Source: Cricetomys ansorgei (taxonomy: Eukaryota; Chordata; Mammalia; Rodentia; Nesomyidae). From it: DNA of 64,000 nt. The notes beneath the pieces are model-generated. The model saw only the letters and a program-made list of their open reading frames with translations, made no database searches and had not been told where the DNA came from. Positions 23,938-35,748 of this stretch are shown here, piece by piece. The translations under genes were made by a program, and so were the position numbers. The stretch is from NCBI GenBank assembly GCA_026225945.1, contig JAMJFZ010000702.1, positions 1-64,000 of the forward strand, read 5' to 3'. Numbering within the stretch: position 1 is the first letter of the stretch; each line of letters begins with the position of its first letter.

Positions 23938-24440
23938 ACAATTTCTAAAAAAGCATATACTGGGAATTAGAATATGTAAGAAAAAAGTCACTCTACTCTT
24001 AATTTAAACTGTTTTGACATATTTATGTTCATACTTCTGAATTATTGGATACCATTCTGTTCTGCCTATGGGGCTAATTTCATTGACAACTCCTAGAGGG
24101 TATGCCCTAGAATAGTGGTTCTCAGCCTTCCTAGTGCTACATATGAGTCCTGCATAGTAGATTCTTTGGGCCATATTCTTTTGGTGTCCTTGACCCACAC
24201 TGCCTCCTATAATCCTTCCTCCCAGTCTCACATGGAAGAGATTTGAAAAACATTTGGAGATGGGTTATGAAGTCCTGCTGATGGTGATATGTACTTGGTG
24301 GTGAATGAAGAAGGTTTGTAGATAATTTGTGTGGGGAATACAGAAGAATGAATCTGAGTTGATGTGTTCATTGCAGGTAACAAAAATGAGTGAAAAAGTG
24401 TGGAAATATGAATTTCCATTTATTGATTCTTTTTGTTTTC

Positions 24441-24458
24441 TTCCTTCCTTCCTTCTTT

Positions 24459-24506
<48 letters not shown>

Positions 24507-24541
24507 TTCTTTCTTTCTTTCTTCTTTCTTTCCTCCTTTGT
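24441..24541. repeat. (TTTC)n microsatellite grown from a B1 tail
   Basis: About 100 bp of CTTT/TTTC repeats directly adjoin the tail side of the antisense B1 at 24542. On the minus strand it is a (GAAA)n expansion of the SINE's A-rich tail. The long Lys/Arg/Glu and Phe/Leu/Ser open frames across it are artefacts of the repeat. Confidence 0.93.
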
Positions 24542-24662
24542 TTTTTCAAAACAGGGTTTCACTATTGTAACTCTGGCTGTCCTGGCACTCACTCTGTAGA
24601 CCAGGCTGGCCTTGAACTCATAGAGATTCACCAGCTTCTGCCTCTCAAGTGTGATGGTATAA
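24542..24662 (-). repeat. B1 SINE, antisense
   Basis: 'aacagggtttcactattgta', 'actctggctgtcctggcact' and 'tgtagaccaggctggccttg' are present. The far (5') end of the element is slightly truncated. It carries the ttgtaactctggctg variant. Confidence 0.88.
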
Positions 24663-24867
24663 AATATGAAACTTAGAAAAGGTATGTGACTTGCCCAGAA
24701 TCACATTTCACCCTCCACAATCACACTTTTGGCTTCTGTTCCCTTTCCTGTCAATTTTCTTACTCTCAGCTACTTTTGTCTTTAGCAGAGCCTACACAAT
24801 AGGCTCCAATTAGTTTATGTTACTATTCTTGTTCCTTCCAATTACTTCTTCTCTGTAAAAGAAAGAT

Positions 24868-24945
24868 TTTCTTTCCCCTACCCTCCGCTCCCTTCTCCTC
24901 CCCTCTCCTCTTCCCCTTCCCTCTCCTCCAGTCCCCTCCCCACTT
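24868..24945. repeat. C/T-rich low-complexity tract
   Basis: An almost uninterrupted pyrimidine run (ctcccttctcctcccctc-like), about 75 bp. Confidence 0.85.
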
Positions 24946-25522
24946 GGTGGTGTTGTGAGGCAAAACCAGGACTTGGTGCTAGTTTTATCAATTGCTCTGT
25001 GTCTGAGATGCATCCATAGCTCCAAAGGATTAATCTTACAACAAACAAACAGTGTTGGACCTGGTTTCCTGTAGTGGGGATATTTTAACCAAGACTTTGT
25101 TTGTGGCCCTCAGTGGCTCCCTTAGCTGCCCCGTTGCTAGGTCAGAAGCCTCCTCTTCCACATTTTTCTGCTCATGGGAACTTCCTAAAATGCAGATTAT
25201 TGGCTCCATTTTAGGAAAAACAAAACAAAACAAAGCACGGAGCAACTTTGTGTATGGCTCCGGAAGTGTGGCTGTTTGAGCACCTGGGTTTTTGAAGCTC
25301 TGTCCCAGAAAATTAATTGAGTCCTGTAGATGAGCTGTTATTTATACTTGAAAGCTGTTTTTGACTCTTTTCCTTTGAACTCAAAGGAGGCCCTTCTTTG
25401 AGTTCTCAAGAGTCATGTTCGGTGATGGATGCTGTTGGAGGACTAAGTCTAATGAGGGAATATTTCCCCTGGATTGCTCATTAAGTTTGGTTAATGTCAA
25501 AACATCTCAGTAGAGGGAGTTG

Positions 25523-25588
25523 TGAGTGAAAGAGAATAAGAGAAAGAGGGAGAGGAAAAGAGAGAAAGAAAAAGAGAGAAAGAGAAGC
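25523..25588. repeat. G/A-rich low-complexity tract
   Basis: A (GAAA/GAGA)n purine run of about 65 bp, just short of 'gctgagccctagagg'. Confidence 0.85.
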
Positions 25589-25714
25589 TGAGCCCTAGAG
25601 GATCAACAAAAGCTTCAGTGGAATTAATACCACCTTTTATTAAGTAAAAGAACTTTCTATTTAACTGTTTCATTTTCCTTTTCTTGCCCTCTCTTCTCTT
25701 TTCCTGCCTGGTAT

Positions 25715-25925
25715 CTTTTATTTTTATTTTGAGATAGTGTCTCATGTAGCCCAGCCTTGCCTGAACCTTGCTATGTAGCCAAGGTTGACCTTGAACTTCT
25801 GATTCTCCTACTTTTGACTTCTAAGTACTGGGATTATAGGTGAGGGCCACTAGGCCTACTTTACGTAGTGCTGGGGTGGGAGTCGGTAAGACTCATGGCT
25901 TAGTTCATACCAGGCAAGTTCTCTT
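25715..25925 (-). repeat. Antisense B1 with adjoining ID-like fragment
   Basis: 25715-25858 is an antisense B1 ('gagatagtgtctcatgtagc', 'gttgaccttgaacttctgat', 'actgggattataggtg'). 25859-25925 ('gtgctggggtgggagtcggt … taccaggcaagttctc') resembles an antisense ID fragment. On the minus strand the order is tRNA-like then B1-like, as in B4-type composites. Confidence 0.68.
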
Positions 25926-26346
25926 TTCCAAATAATCAATTTCCCATCCCATGCCTCTTTTTATTCTTAATTGAAAAGCAACAAACAAAACCAACCTGAA
26001 GTGTAAAAGTGTAGATATTCAAACCTGGAAATGTAACAGAATAAAGTCTCTATGCGTTTCAAAAAAGAAAAGACCAAATTAAGTCCTGTTAAATATTTAT
26101 TCTGCCCATAGACTTAATCCATGGACTTTTTATTATTTTTGCTTTCTTTATAACTGTATTGGCATGTCACTTTGAAATGCATTTTTGAAATACAAAATAT
26201 TGCAAATAATAAAGTTTGGGGAGTTTAAAAATTGCAATAAAATAATCATTTGTCTATCAAACCTTCAAACAATCCTAGAAAAAATGTTAAAGACCTTTGT
26301 AATAATTTGTCTATAGGATATATATTCTAGATTAAGAGTTTTATAA

Positions 26347-26400
26347 AGGGCTGGAGAGATGACTCAGCCATCAAAGACGAGACTCACAACCAAAAATATG
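26347..26400 (+). repeat. Short tRNA-derived SINE fragment
   Basis: 'gggctggagagatgactcag' is the conserved A-box region of rodent tRNA-derived SINEs, followed by 'actcacaaccaaaaatatga'. The remainder has been replaced by a TA/TG microsatellite. Confidence 0.65.
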
Positions 26401-26420
26401 AGAATTTTATATAATGTGCA

Positions 26421-26444
26421 TAAATATATATATATGTGTGTGTG

Positions 26445-26475
<31 letters not shown>

Positions 26476-26482
26476 TTATATA

Positions 26483-26515
<33 letters not shown>

Positions 26516-26517
26516 GT
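26421..26517. repeat. (TA)n/(TG)n compound microsatellite
   Basis: Alternating TATATA and TGTGTG blocks, about 97 bp. On both strands short Tyr/Ile/Cys- or His/Thr-rich frames arise from it; these are not genes. Confidence 0.95.
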
Positions 26518-29500
26518 AAAATCTCCTTATACTTTTTACAGATTTTCAAAATTTTATATCACATACATTGAATATAATTTGATTTGAAGTGATTTAATTG
26601 TGAGTATGCATAAAATGAGAAAGAGACTAATAATGCTACATTATTTCATTTCTTCATTCTGTTCATTCAATGTTATTATATTACATCATTTTATTGCATT
26701 GCTCATTCCTGTATCCCCAGTTTGTGCTGAAGAGAGTACTAAATTGAAAACTGTTTTTTGGCTGGTCTCTAAGCTCTCCAATGTGGCAACTGAGGTGCTA
26801 AACTTCAGTCAAAATAGATCTTGGCTTCATTTTGGACATTTCTTCATTCCTATACAGGGAGTTGGGTATCATAGCCTTAGCTCTGCCCTCTGCTGGTCAT
26901 TTCAAATTATGTAAGGGGAATTCTCTGAATGTTGTTCATTTCTAATTTACCAAGTTATTGGAAGACATTTAAAATTTTCGTCTCTGTGAAATTTACTAGA
27001 AAATTAAAGTTTTTACTTTTTTAAACAAAATACTTAAAGCACTTCATAAAACTGGAGAGAAAGGAAGCTTTACACATTTTGCAAGATAATAAAATTCATT
27101 GTTTTTTTTCATCATGTACATAAAAAAGGATATTTTTAAAGGCTACAGCAAGGCTACGGGAAACAATTTGAATGTATGTAAATTCTAATATTGGAAAAGT
27201 TGTCTTTATCCTTTTCTGAGGGGCAGTCTACCCATGTCCCTTGGTAAGTGAAACTAACATACCTTCCTTTTAACTGAGACAAGTTTTTAATCACGTTGAA
27301 CTTGCTACAGGATTGACCTGTACTGGGGTACTTTTCTCCTTTAAGTAACACAGGACTGTACTGCAGGTGATATCAAGACACAGAATAAGGCCACTGATAT
27401 TCACAGGTAGTGTGGGCTACAAGGGAAACTTTGAGGCTAACCATCCATTAAATGTAATCAACAATAGCACAGATGGGTAACAGCTACTCTCTCCATACAA
27501 AGGGATAAAATGAGTACCAATGAAACAAGACTTCTGCCCATCCCAGATTCTCAGCTGTAACTAAGAAATTGTCAGCAAGCATGAGGGCAGTTTTAAAAAG
27601 ATAAGGTCATGCAAAATACATAAGGAAGGCATATCTTGATTATAGTCTTTTTAGGTCAAGTTTTAATGGGGATTACATTGACATGTAATTATGACTAACT
27701 AAAGTACAGCAAATGTATGTAGTTCAACAGTATAGACACTTTCCAGCACACTGGCCCCAGAGTTGCTACTATTTTTAAATTCTTTTGCTCACACTGTGAC
27801 CTCTCCGGTAAAAGTCAAGCAAACTCATCTCTGATGTCTCTTTTTAGTAACTATAATAACCATTTCACTTGAGCTCTTACACTGTGTTCTTCACCCGTGT
27901 CATCTGGGCCCTAGAGCACCCATTGGAGGTATTGCTGTGGTTTTGTTTAGAGGGAGGAAAACTGATCATAATGATCAGCAGAGAAGTGATTGGATCTCAG
28001 GCTGTTTAAACTCTGCAACACCTGTCTTGTCGTAGTCTTTGAGAGTTTTTTAGGATAACTGTTACAGGCTGCGCTTACCAATGTGTTAGTGTTTCAGAAG
28101 TCTGTCCAAAGGCCAAGGGACAAGTTGTAAGAGGATCTTGCTTTTATTCCCAGCTTTAGAAAATAGTATGAGGTAGAAAAACATGCTCTAACTGTCCACC
28201 CCATGGTAGGAAATACATGAATGCTATAACTTTGTACCTGGTTCAGAATTGTTGATTTAGAAAAAATTCTTGTTCAGAATTTCGGTTTTATTCTTTCAAG
28301 TTATAGTTGAGCTCTGTATGTGAAATGGTTGCATGTGAGGGAATATATTATTTTTAACCTATGATGATAGCTATAGTCATCCCGTGCTAGATTTCTTCGT
28401 CCAACTTTTGAGGCGATCCCCAATCTAAGCACCTACTACTGGAATCTGATGTGAGAAGCAGACTTCTCACAGATCTTAATCTTAGTTTTCAGTTGCTTCC
28501 TGTGCTATAAATAGTTGCAGACAAGCTTTAATGCCTAAGTTTTAAGTTTAGTATTGTTTTCTATGAAGAGATCCAACAGTTAGCTCCAGTGCACACACTA
28601 CTTCTGTTTCCTGCATGTCTCTCCTGAACAAATTGTTTAAACTCTCATCTTCACTTCACACCTCTGAGAAATGTTAGCTCTGGAGTATGAACACTGAATT
28701 TTGAGGGTGTTAGTCTTAGAAAATTGTGAATGCAGTTTCCTCTAATATTTCATTTTGCTTAAGATAATCGTTTGTTGTAGGCATTGAGCTAGCCTTCATT
28801 TTTGCAGGGATGCTGAGGACAAAAGAAAGACTCTCTGTTAACTGGAAGTCTTTAGAATATAAGCCCAGACCTTGACACCACCACTAAAGGTTTATCCAGT
28901 TGCTTCATGCCCTTAATTGGGAGTTTGCTTAATGTGACCACACTGGGAGAAGAGATAAATAATTCAGGACTAGTGATCCCTCATCCCAAATCCACCTTCA
29001 TCTTTGGGACACTAACATGAAGCTTAGGTTTTATAGAAAGGCCAGGGCATATGCTATAACTAAAAACACCCTAGTCTAGGTGTGGTCCACACACCATTGA
29101 CTCTCATTGGCTCAGCCCTAGTCTCTCCTGCAAAGCGGTCTAACAAGTCAGTACTCTGTGAAATCTTTTCATGGGGAAACCCCTGCCTCCCACTCTGGAT
29201 AAGACCTGGACTTCATGTTTTCCCTGCTTCCCTCATGAGACTTGGGAAATTCTATTTCCTTGGTGTTCATTCATTGTTTCTGTAAGCCTGATAACTGGTG
29301 GAAAGTTCCATCTCCATGTGCTTATTTCCTGGCTTTGGTTTATTCCTTTCTGTAAACTTGTGACATCATTTTGACCAAGATAGAGCCAGACTAGGAGTTT
29401 CATCTCCCAAGTTTTGGCTCAAAAAGTCCATAAGATAGTCTTTCCATAAGATAGTTTCTTCTGCATGACATTATCTTTTTAGTGCTGTCAAGAATTTAGA

Positions 29501-29635
29501 ATCAGAACTAGATCTTACTATCAAAGCTCTGGTAGCATGACATGAACTATAGTTCTCCTTATATTGATCTGGCTGGCTCAGAACTCCTGGTGCTGATGGG
29601 AGCCAAGAGTGTGTTAGCTAGGACTTCCCTTGGAA

Positions 29636-29696
29636 ACAGCAACAACAACAGCAATAACAACGAAAACAACAACAACAACAACAACAACAACAAAAC
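29636..29696. repeat. (CAA)n microsatellite
   Basis: Imperfect then perfect CAA/AAC triplets, about 60 bp. An open frame across it yields an Asn run that is an artefact. Confidence 0.93.
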
Positions 29697-29699
29697 CAC

Positions 29700-30060
29700 T
29701 ATTAATAGTTTGAATGTGGAATGTCTCCACAGGCTCCTATGTCTGAACTTTTGTTTCCCTGCTGGTAGTGGTATTTTGGGAAGCTATGAAATCTTCTGGA
29801 CATGGGTTCTGGCTGACAGGTGTAATTGTACAGGTGGGGTTTAAAGATTATTGACTCACTCCTTTTCTCCCTGAGTTCTGTTTCAATAGCCTAGGCATGA
29901 ACAAGAGTTCCAGGTCCCTGTACCGCAGATAGGATCCAGTCCTGCCTCTGCACCTGACCATCAGGATGTACTACATCCCCAGAACCATGAGCCCAAATAA
30001 ACCATTTTTCCCTTAAACTGCTCGTTAGGCATTTGTTCACAGCAAAACAAAATGCAATGC
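29700..30060 (+). mobile_element. MaLR LTR (MT/ORR1-like), sense, diverged
   Basis: The landmarks appear in order: 'tttgaatgtggaatgtctcc', 'ggctcctatgtctgaacttt', 'gtggtattttgggaagctat' and 'accatgagcccaaataaacc' (AATAAA region). It ends with 'cacagcaaaacaaaatgcaa'. The order and AATAAA position fit a mammalian-apparent LTR retrotransposon LTR. Boundaries are approximate. Confidence 0.7.
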
Positions 30061-31535
30061 TATTCACTGAGCCTAAGATTGGAGACACCTTTTATTCCAG
30101 CATGAGCCAGAGTTGACTTTCCATTTTAAATGTCCTTCATTTGTAAGTAGAAAAAGATCTCAGACATTTTATGGAAAGGCCAGCAGAAAATCATAGCCTA
30201 GCATTGTCTTTCAGCCCTTTCATTATAGAGTTCTATGTCTCTGCACCACTCCTTATGTACATGTAGGGTGAGGTCTGTCCTTTAATACATAAGGTAGATA
30301 TATATTTTTCCTTCCAGGTATTGAAGGTCAGCTTCCAGCTGGGATTCCTGTGGTGCCTGGTAAACATACTAAGTTTTCAAGTGTAAAAGGTGATATATTG
30401 ATGGAAGAGAGGATAAACAGAGTTTCTCATTAGAGAATTTATAATATCCAGGGCAAAAGGATAGATTATTAATACTATTAACCCTTTACCAAAGTTCTTA
30501 ATTATCACAAATGTGTTTATCCTCTATCTAGCCAGGGCCCCAGCCATTGTCTTTCAGTATGGGATCTGTTACATTCGGCTGAAGCCCTTCCCTTAGCAAG
30601 CTTTTCTCACCATGCCTAGCTCATACTTAACTTGCTGTAGGGTGTGCTGCTGACTATTTAAAAAGTGGGCAGCTCATTTATCTTATATTAGTCTGCATTC
30701 CTCATCAAGATGATGAGAAGTCTATGACTCTTTCTAGTGTGATTCTGAAGGGACTGGTGCAGTACCCAGCATCCAGGGACATTTAAGAATAATACATAAT
30801 CCAGGTCTTGAGAATTTTCATTTCAGTGCATGGGAGAAGAGATGTTGTAGTAGACTACAATCTTTTACCATCAATTTAGGAAAAAAGAAAAGAAGGATAG
30901 AAAGGGACTCTTCACCGCTTTCATAGGCTGCCTTGATAAAGAGCGAAAGGTAGAAATCTTCATAGCCCTTTTAGACTGTCCGAAGCTTGGAGAGGAGGAA
31001 ATGACAGTGAGCCAGACTAGGATTTGAGCTCACTATCTGCAAACCCAACCTCTCCGATTGTTGTTCTTCTATGCAATAATCAATCAACCAATGACTGAGT
31101 AACCAACCAAGCAACTGCCCACCACCCACCTGGTCTCCAGCTTCAATGCTTATATACTGCTAACATAAGTTCCGATAAATTTAAGCGGCCCACAATCCTA
31201 AAAACTAGTTACACATGGCAAAACAACCGCACCTGACCAAATTATAGCCACCAGCATTGAGCATTCCAAGTTTAACTCATAATCATCCACCACTCCTGGG
31301 ATGGGAACACAAACCTAGTCCAAACGCCATTTGGTGTTTTTAAAGAAACCAAAATAACACTGACTTCTTACAAGTATCCTGTTACAGAAAGAGAGTTTTC
31401 ACAGTGAAATAACAGAGCAGATACTATGGAGTGCTCTATGTCACAACTGGGCAGGGGACGGAATATACGCTAAGAAGGATGGGCCTTTGTACTTATGCAC
31501 TTGTGGGTCAAATGGGAGCTTGTCAGAGAATCAAC

Positions 31536-31832
31536 TACTTTTCTGGTTTCTGTGATAAAGTATCAGACAAGGGCAAGTTAAGGAGGAATTGGCTTTGGAT
31601 AATGGTTTCAGGAAGCAGCCCATCATGGTGGGAACAGCATGGTGGCAGGAAGCAGCTGCTCACACTGTACTCAGTGGGAGGCAGAGTAGTGAATGCTAAT
31701 GCTTGGATTGCTTTTACACTTTTATTCAGCTTCTCTTCCTCCATGGAAGGACTTGCTCCACATTCAGTGGGTATCGCCCCACTTTAATGAACTTAATCTA
31801 GAAATTCAGTACAGACATGCTCAGAAGTGTGT
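31536..31832 (-). mobile_element. MaLR LTR (MT-like), antisense
   Basis: 'tcaactacttttctggtttc' then 'tgtgataaagtatcagacaa' is the reversed 3' end of an MT-type LTR. 'catcatggtgggaacagcat', 'ggcaggaagcagctgctcac', 'actcagtgggaggcagagta' and 'ccacattcagtgggta' follow in the known order. It is abutted at its far end by an antisense B1. Confidence 0.7.
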
Positions 31833-31837
31833 TTCCT

Positions 31838-31998
31838 TTCTTTTTTTATTTCTTTCTTTTTTCTTTTGAGACAAGGTTTCTCTGTTGTAACTCTGGCTGT
31901 CCTGGAAGTCACTCTGTAGTCCAGGCTGGCCTTGAACTCACAGACATCTGCCTGCCTCTGTGCTGGGATTAAAGGCGTGGGCCACCACTACCTGGCTA
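31838..31998 (-). repeat. B1 SINE, antisense
   Basis: Complete from the T-rich tail (31838) through 'gagacaaggtttctctgttg', 'taactctggctgtcctggaa' and 'gctgggattaaaggcgtgg' to 'ccaccactacctggc'. It shows little divergence, so it is a relatively young copy. Confidence 0.92.
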
Positions 31999-32102
31999 GA
32001 GGGATAGTTCCATAAAATCCCGTCATCTTGACAGTGATAATTCACTATCACAGCAAGGTAGAAAGGAAGTTGTTTGGGGCACAAAAGCAAATTTTGGAGA
32101 TA

Positions 32103-32308
32103 AGAAAATAATTTATATGTCTGTATACTTGTACATGTCTGTGTTGTGTATGCCATGTGTGGTACCTATGGAGACCAGGGTACTGGATCCCCTGGAACTG
32201 CAGGTACAAGTAGTTATGAGCCACTCAACATGGGAGCTGGGAACCAAACCCATGCCTTCTGGATGAGTACCAGGAACTCTTAAATGCAGAGTCATCTGTC
32301 TAGCCCCG
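32103..32308 (-). repeat. B3 SINE, antisense
   Basis: 'tatggagaccagggtactgg', 'atcccctggaactgcaggta', 'ccatgccttctggatgagta' and 'atctgtctagcccc' form a full-length antisense B3. Confidence 0.85.
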
Positions 32309-32370
32309 AGAGTATTTATATACAGTAATAGGGCTCTGAAAGGTCTTGGTACATTCAAGAAATGATGATC

Positions 32371-32578
32371 CCCTGGGTGGTGGTGGCACATGCTTTTAAT
32401 CCAAGCAGTCAGGAGGCAGAGGCAGTAGGATCTCTGTGAGTTCAAGGCCAGCTTTGTCTACAGAGTGAGTTCCAGGATAGCCAGAGTTACAACAGAGAGA
32501 CCCTGTCTCGAAAACCCCTCGCCCACTCCCTCATCCCTCCCCCCCCAAAAAAAAGAAAAAAAAGAAAGAAAGAAAAGA
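32371..32578 (+). repeat. B1 SINE with long A-rich tail
   Basis: It starts 'cctgggtggtggtggcacat', with 'gaggcagaggcagtaggatc' and 'gagttacaacagagagaccc'. The tail runs from 32510 as C-rich then (AAAG)n. It lies in inverted orientation to the antisense B1 at 31838-31998, about 370 bp away, giving a potential hairpin in a transcript. Confidence 0.9.
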
Positions 32579-33066
32579 TGAACCATCCTGGTGGCAGAAG
32601 CAGAGTGACTTCAAAGGTGAGAGGTCAGCGATGGGTAGATGGCCATAATTGTGAGGAGCTTTGCATGCACATGAGCCATCACAGTTCCATCTCAGACTCT
32701 TTGGAGAGTTCAGATGTTCAATAGTAGAGGCATACTTTTCTTTGCTCTTTATAAAAACGATTTCCTATCTGGTGTCAGGAATGCTCCAGGATTTTGGTGA
32801 CCATGGAGAAATCTTTGCACTCAGTCTGAGAGCCTAAAGCATGGAGATTAATGGAAAGTGAATTATAGTGCCATATCTAACATTCAGAGGATTGCTTTTG
32901 GTGATTTACTGAGAATACGAGGCATAGACCTATCAAAAATTGTGGTTTCTAGTTTGGAAGACTGGATAGTCATTAGTTTACATAGTAAGAATTCTTAACA
33001 ATATTATCAATATTTTTGAATAACAATTTATAATTCATTAATCCATTTTTAAAAACCCTCAAAACT

Positions 33067-33288
33067 GGGCCTGGAGAAATAGATGGCTTAGTGGTAAAAA
33101 TTGCTTGCCACTAGAAGGTCTGAGTTTGGTTGCCAGTACAAACATCAGATAGCTCACAGTGGAGTGTAACTCCAGTCCCAGGGCATCTGACTACCTCCTC
33201 TGAACCCTGCAGGCACTGCACTTACATGCACAGACATGCACACAGACATACAAAATAAGCACAATAAAAATAAATGGAACCCTTTAAA
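33067..33288 (+). repeat. B3 SINE
   Basis: 'gcctggagaaatagatggct', 'cttgccactagaaggtctga', 'gtaactccagtcccagggca' and 'aggcactgcacttacatgca' precede an AATAAAAATAAAT tail. Confidence 0.85.
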
Positions 33289-34016
33289 AAGATCAGCAAC
33301 ATAATAAATCTCATAGCTGTATCTAGTTCGTGCTGTACCAACCCCAATTAGATGCCTGAACTTTTAAATAATGGCTAAAATTGGGCTTCTGCAGAATGTG
33401 CGCAGCTGAAAAGAGACTCCTGTAGAGTGAAATACTGAGACATGTCAAACACTTCTAAACTTGCAAACATTTATTTTAGGATAGTTAAAAAATTTTAATG
33501 ACCTGTTCAAAAGCTGTGAGCACCTGCTGAACAGTTTCTTTCTAGTTTATCCCATGATGCTCATGTTACATTTCCAGAGGACGAGAGGAGGGAGGTGATG
33601 CTGTGTCAGGAAGACTGTTCTGTAGTGATATGGGAGACAGTAATGTTGGTGTTAGTCCCTGCAACAGGCAGCAAATTTGCTTCCTGGGAGGGATTGCAGT
33701 TTCTCAGGACCAAGCTGGAAGACTGAACATGAGACAGTGGGAGATGCAATTGTCTTTGTGGTAGTCAGGCCCCCTGTAAAGTAGGAATTGTCTCTCAGAA
33801 TTTGTCCCCAGAAAAGATAAAACAATTTTTGAGCAGCATTTTGGAATTTATCCATCTGCTGATTAGTGAAAATCATAGAGGCAGAGATACATTAGATTAC
33901 TAGATATACGCACTAAATGCTTAAATAACACACAGTGCTGGGGACATGTTGTGGGATGGGGCCCAGAACTTCTACTAATGTACTACCAATTGGACCCTTG
34001 GAAATCCATTTAGCCT

Positions 34017-34232
34017 TGGGGCAAGAGAGATGGCTGAGTCCTTAACAGTACTTATTTATTGCTTTATCATCAGACCTGATTTTCATACCTAGCATGCATG
34101 TCATGCAAGTAATGTCTGTAAGTCCTGTTCAAGGGATCCAACACTTCCTCTGGCCTCTGTGAGAACACAGGTGTGTGTACACATATACAGACTCACACAC
34201 ATACATAGCATGGTAAAAAGAAACATTTAAAG
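34017..34232 (+). repeat. B3 SINE, diverged
   Basis: The head 'ggcaagagagatggctgagt' and the body 'aagggatccaacacttcctc' with 'tggcctctgtgagaacacag' lead into a CA-rich and A-rich tail. Confidence 0.72.
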
Positions 34233-34782
34233 ATAGTTTGGTTTAAATTATATGTGTAGAAACCTAGAAAATGAGACAATGTTTTTCTAGTGTGATAAAA
34301 GGAATTTATAAAATAGTAGATATACATAACAGTATACATTATTTAATTGAATAAAGCATTTCTTTCTCTACAGTAAGATGAAAATGTTCTGAAGCAATAG
34401 ACATGTTTATAAACTACAATATTACGTCCCAGTTAATATGGCAAAAAAGAGTTGTTTGCATTTGGTTTCCTCTTGAGAACTAAAATTGTATGTGGAGTCA
34501 GAAAACTGTTGGAATAACTTTGTGTTCTTAGTAACCGTTATTAAGTTAGTGGCTTCTGTGAAATGTCATTGAGAAATCAGTTCTTGTTATGGCTATTTTC
34601 TGAATCATGGTGATTTATTTTCACTCCTTTTCAAAATAGTATAGTAGAAAACCCCCAACTTCATATCAAGGTTGTTTGAAAGTGAGATGAGAATAATGAG
34701 TGAGAGTAAATTCTTGTAACTTTGGCATTATTTATCAAAACCATGCAATATATTGAGGTGCAGAATGTATTCCTGTTTTGCA

Positions 34783-35080
34783 GAGGGCTCAATCAGTAAG
34801 GTGCTTCCTGCACAAGCACTAAGGTCTGAATTGGGATATCCATCAGCTCCATGAAATGCTCTGTGGGGCAGTGTGTGCCTGGAACCTAGAGCCAAAGTTC
34901 TAGCCAACTGTCTAACCCCATTGTGAGGATCCCTCAGGTTTAGGGAGAGACTCTGTGCCAATAAATAAGATGGAGAACATTATAGGAAAGCACTTAACAC
35001 TGACCTTTGATCTCCATATCCATGTGTACACACGTGGACATGCACCTGCACGTGTGCACACTCACAAACATTATAGTCAC
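34783..35080 (+). repeat. B4 SINE (its 3' two-thirds is also in the duplication)
   Basis: 'gcagagggctcaatcagtaa', 'ggtgcttcctgcacaagcac' and 'gaggatccctcaggtttagg' are followed by 'gagagactctgtgccaataa' and a CA/TG-rich end. This is a B4-type composite. From 34863 on, the same sequence recurs at 36187. Confidence 0.7.
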
Positions 35081-35582
35081 CATCAGCACCATCACCATCC
35101 CACTCTGCCCATCTGCTCTACTTGAAGCTCTTTAGGTCTCAGGCAGAGACCTGTGTACTGCATCGGGTGCATTCAGTGCCTGGATGAGCAATCCTGCATT
35201 TCTTCTGAACCCCTAATGTGATCTCTAATTTGTCTACACTATTATAAAGACTGCAGGTTATAAAATGAACTCCTGAGTATTTCTCTTTTCAGTGTTTACA
35301 GTCTGATGTAACAACCTTTATGAACTGAGATATTGTGTTCGTGGGCTTGCTGGTGTGTTTGCTATGCATTCTCAGTTCTTACTCTTCTCTGTGAGTGTCC
35401 CCACTTCCCAGCCAAGCACTGTGGTGGTGCCTGGTGAGAGATCTTTCTCATGCTGTCTGTCACAGCACATTTCTCAACTAGTTGGAGTCACAGGTGTCAT
35501 TGTTTCACCAATTACTTCCTTCATGAACATAACCAAAAACAGGTGTCATACTCTTTTGACTCTGGTTAGTTGCTATGGTAGT
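34863..35582 (+). repeat. Direct duplication, copy 1
   Basis: From gtggggcagtgtgtgcctgg to gttgctatggtagt, this 720-bp block recurs almost base for base at 36187-36916, with scattered substitutions and small indels. Both copies keep one open frame that starts at the same ATG (100 codons here, 81 codons in copy 2). The frame ends differ because sequence beyond the copies differs. I see no known protein in it; the shared frame follows from shared ancestry. Confidence 0.95.
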
Positions 35583-35748
35583 TGCTCCTTAGAAAGTGTG
35601 AGCCACAGTAAGAAAGATAGAAAAAATAATAAAAGAAAATATACAGACGTCTCCTAAGAAAGGAAAGGATAAATAAGACTGGAAAAGAAAATTTTCCTGT
35701 GTTAAAAATGGAAAATATTGTGACACAGGGCTCTTGGGCTCTGTATAG

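Noticed and set aside
24112..24150. A MER5-like 'agtggttctcagccttccta' start
   Set aside because: Only about 20 bases match. The rest does not follow the element, so it is too short to call.
24265..24676. Long Lys/Arg/Glu-rich and Phe/Leu/Ser-rich open frames on both strands
   Set aside because: They arise from the (TTTC)n array and the adjoining B1. There is no family match or splice context.
26364..26571. Tyr/Ile/Cys-rich and His/Thr-rich frames
   Set aside because: They come from the TA/TG microsatellite.
33905..34010. A possible antisense ID fragment ('acacagtgctggggacatgt')
   Set aside because: Similarity is limited to the first ~20 bases, which is not enough to separate from chance.
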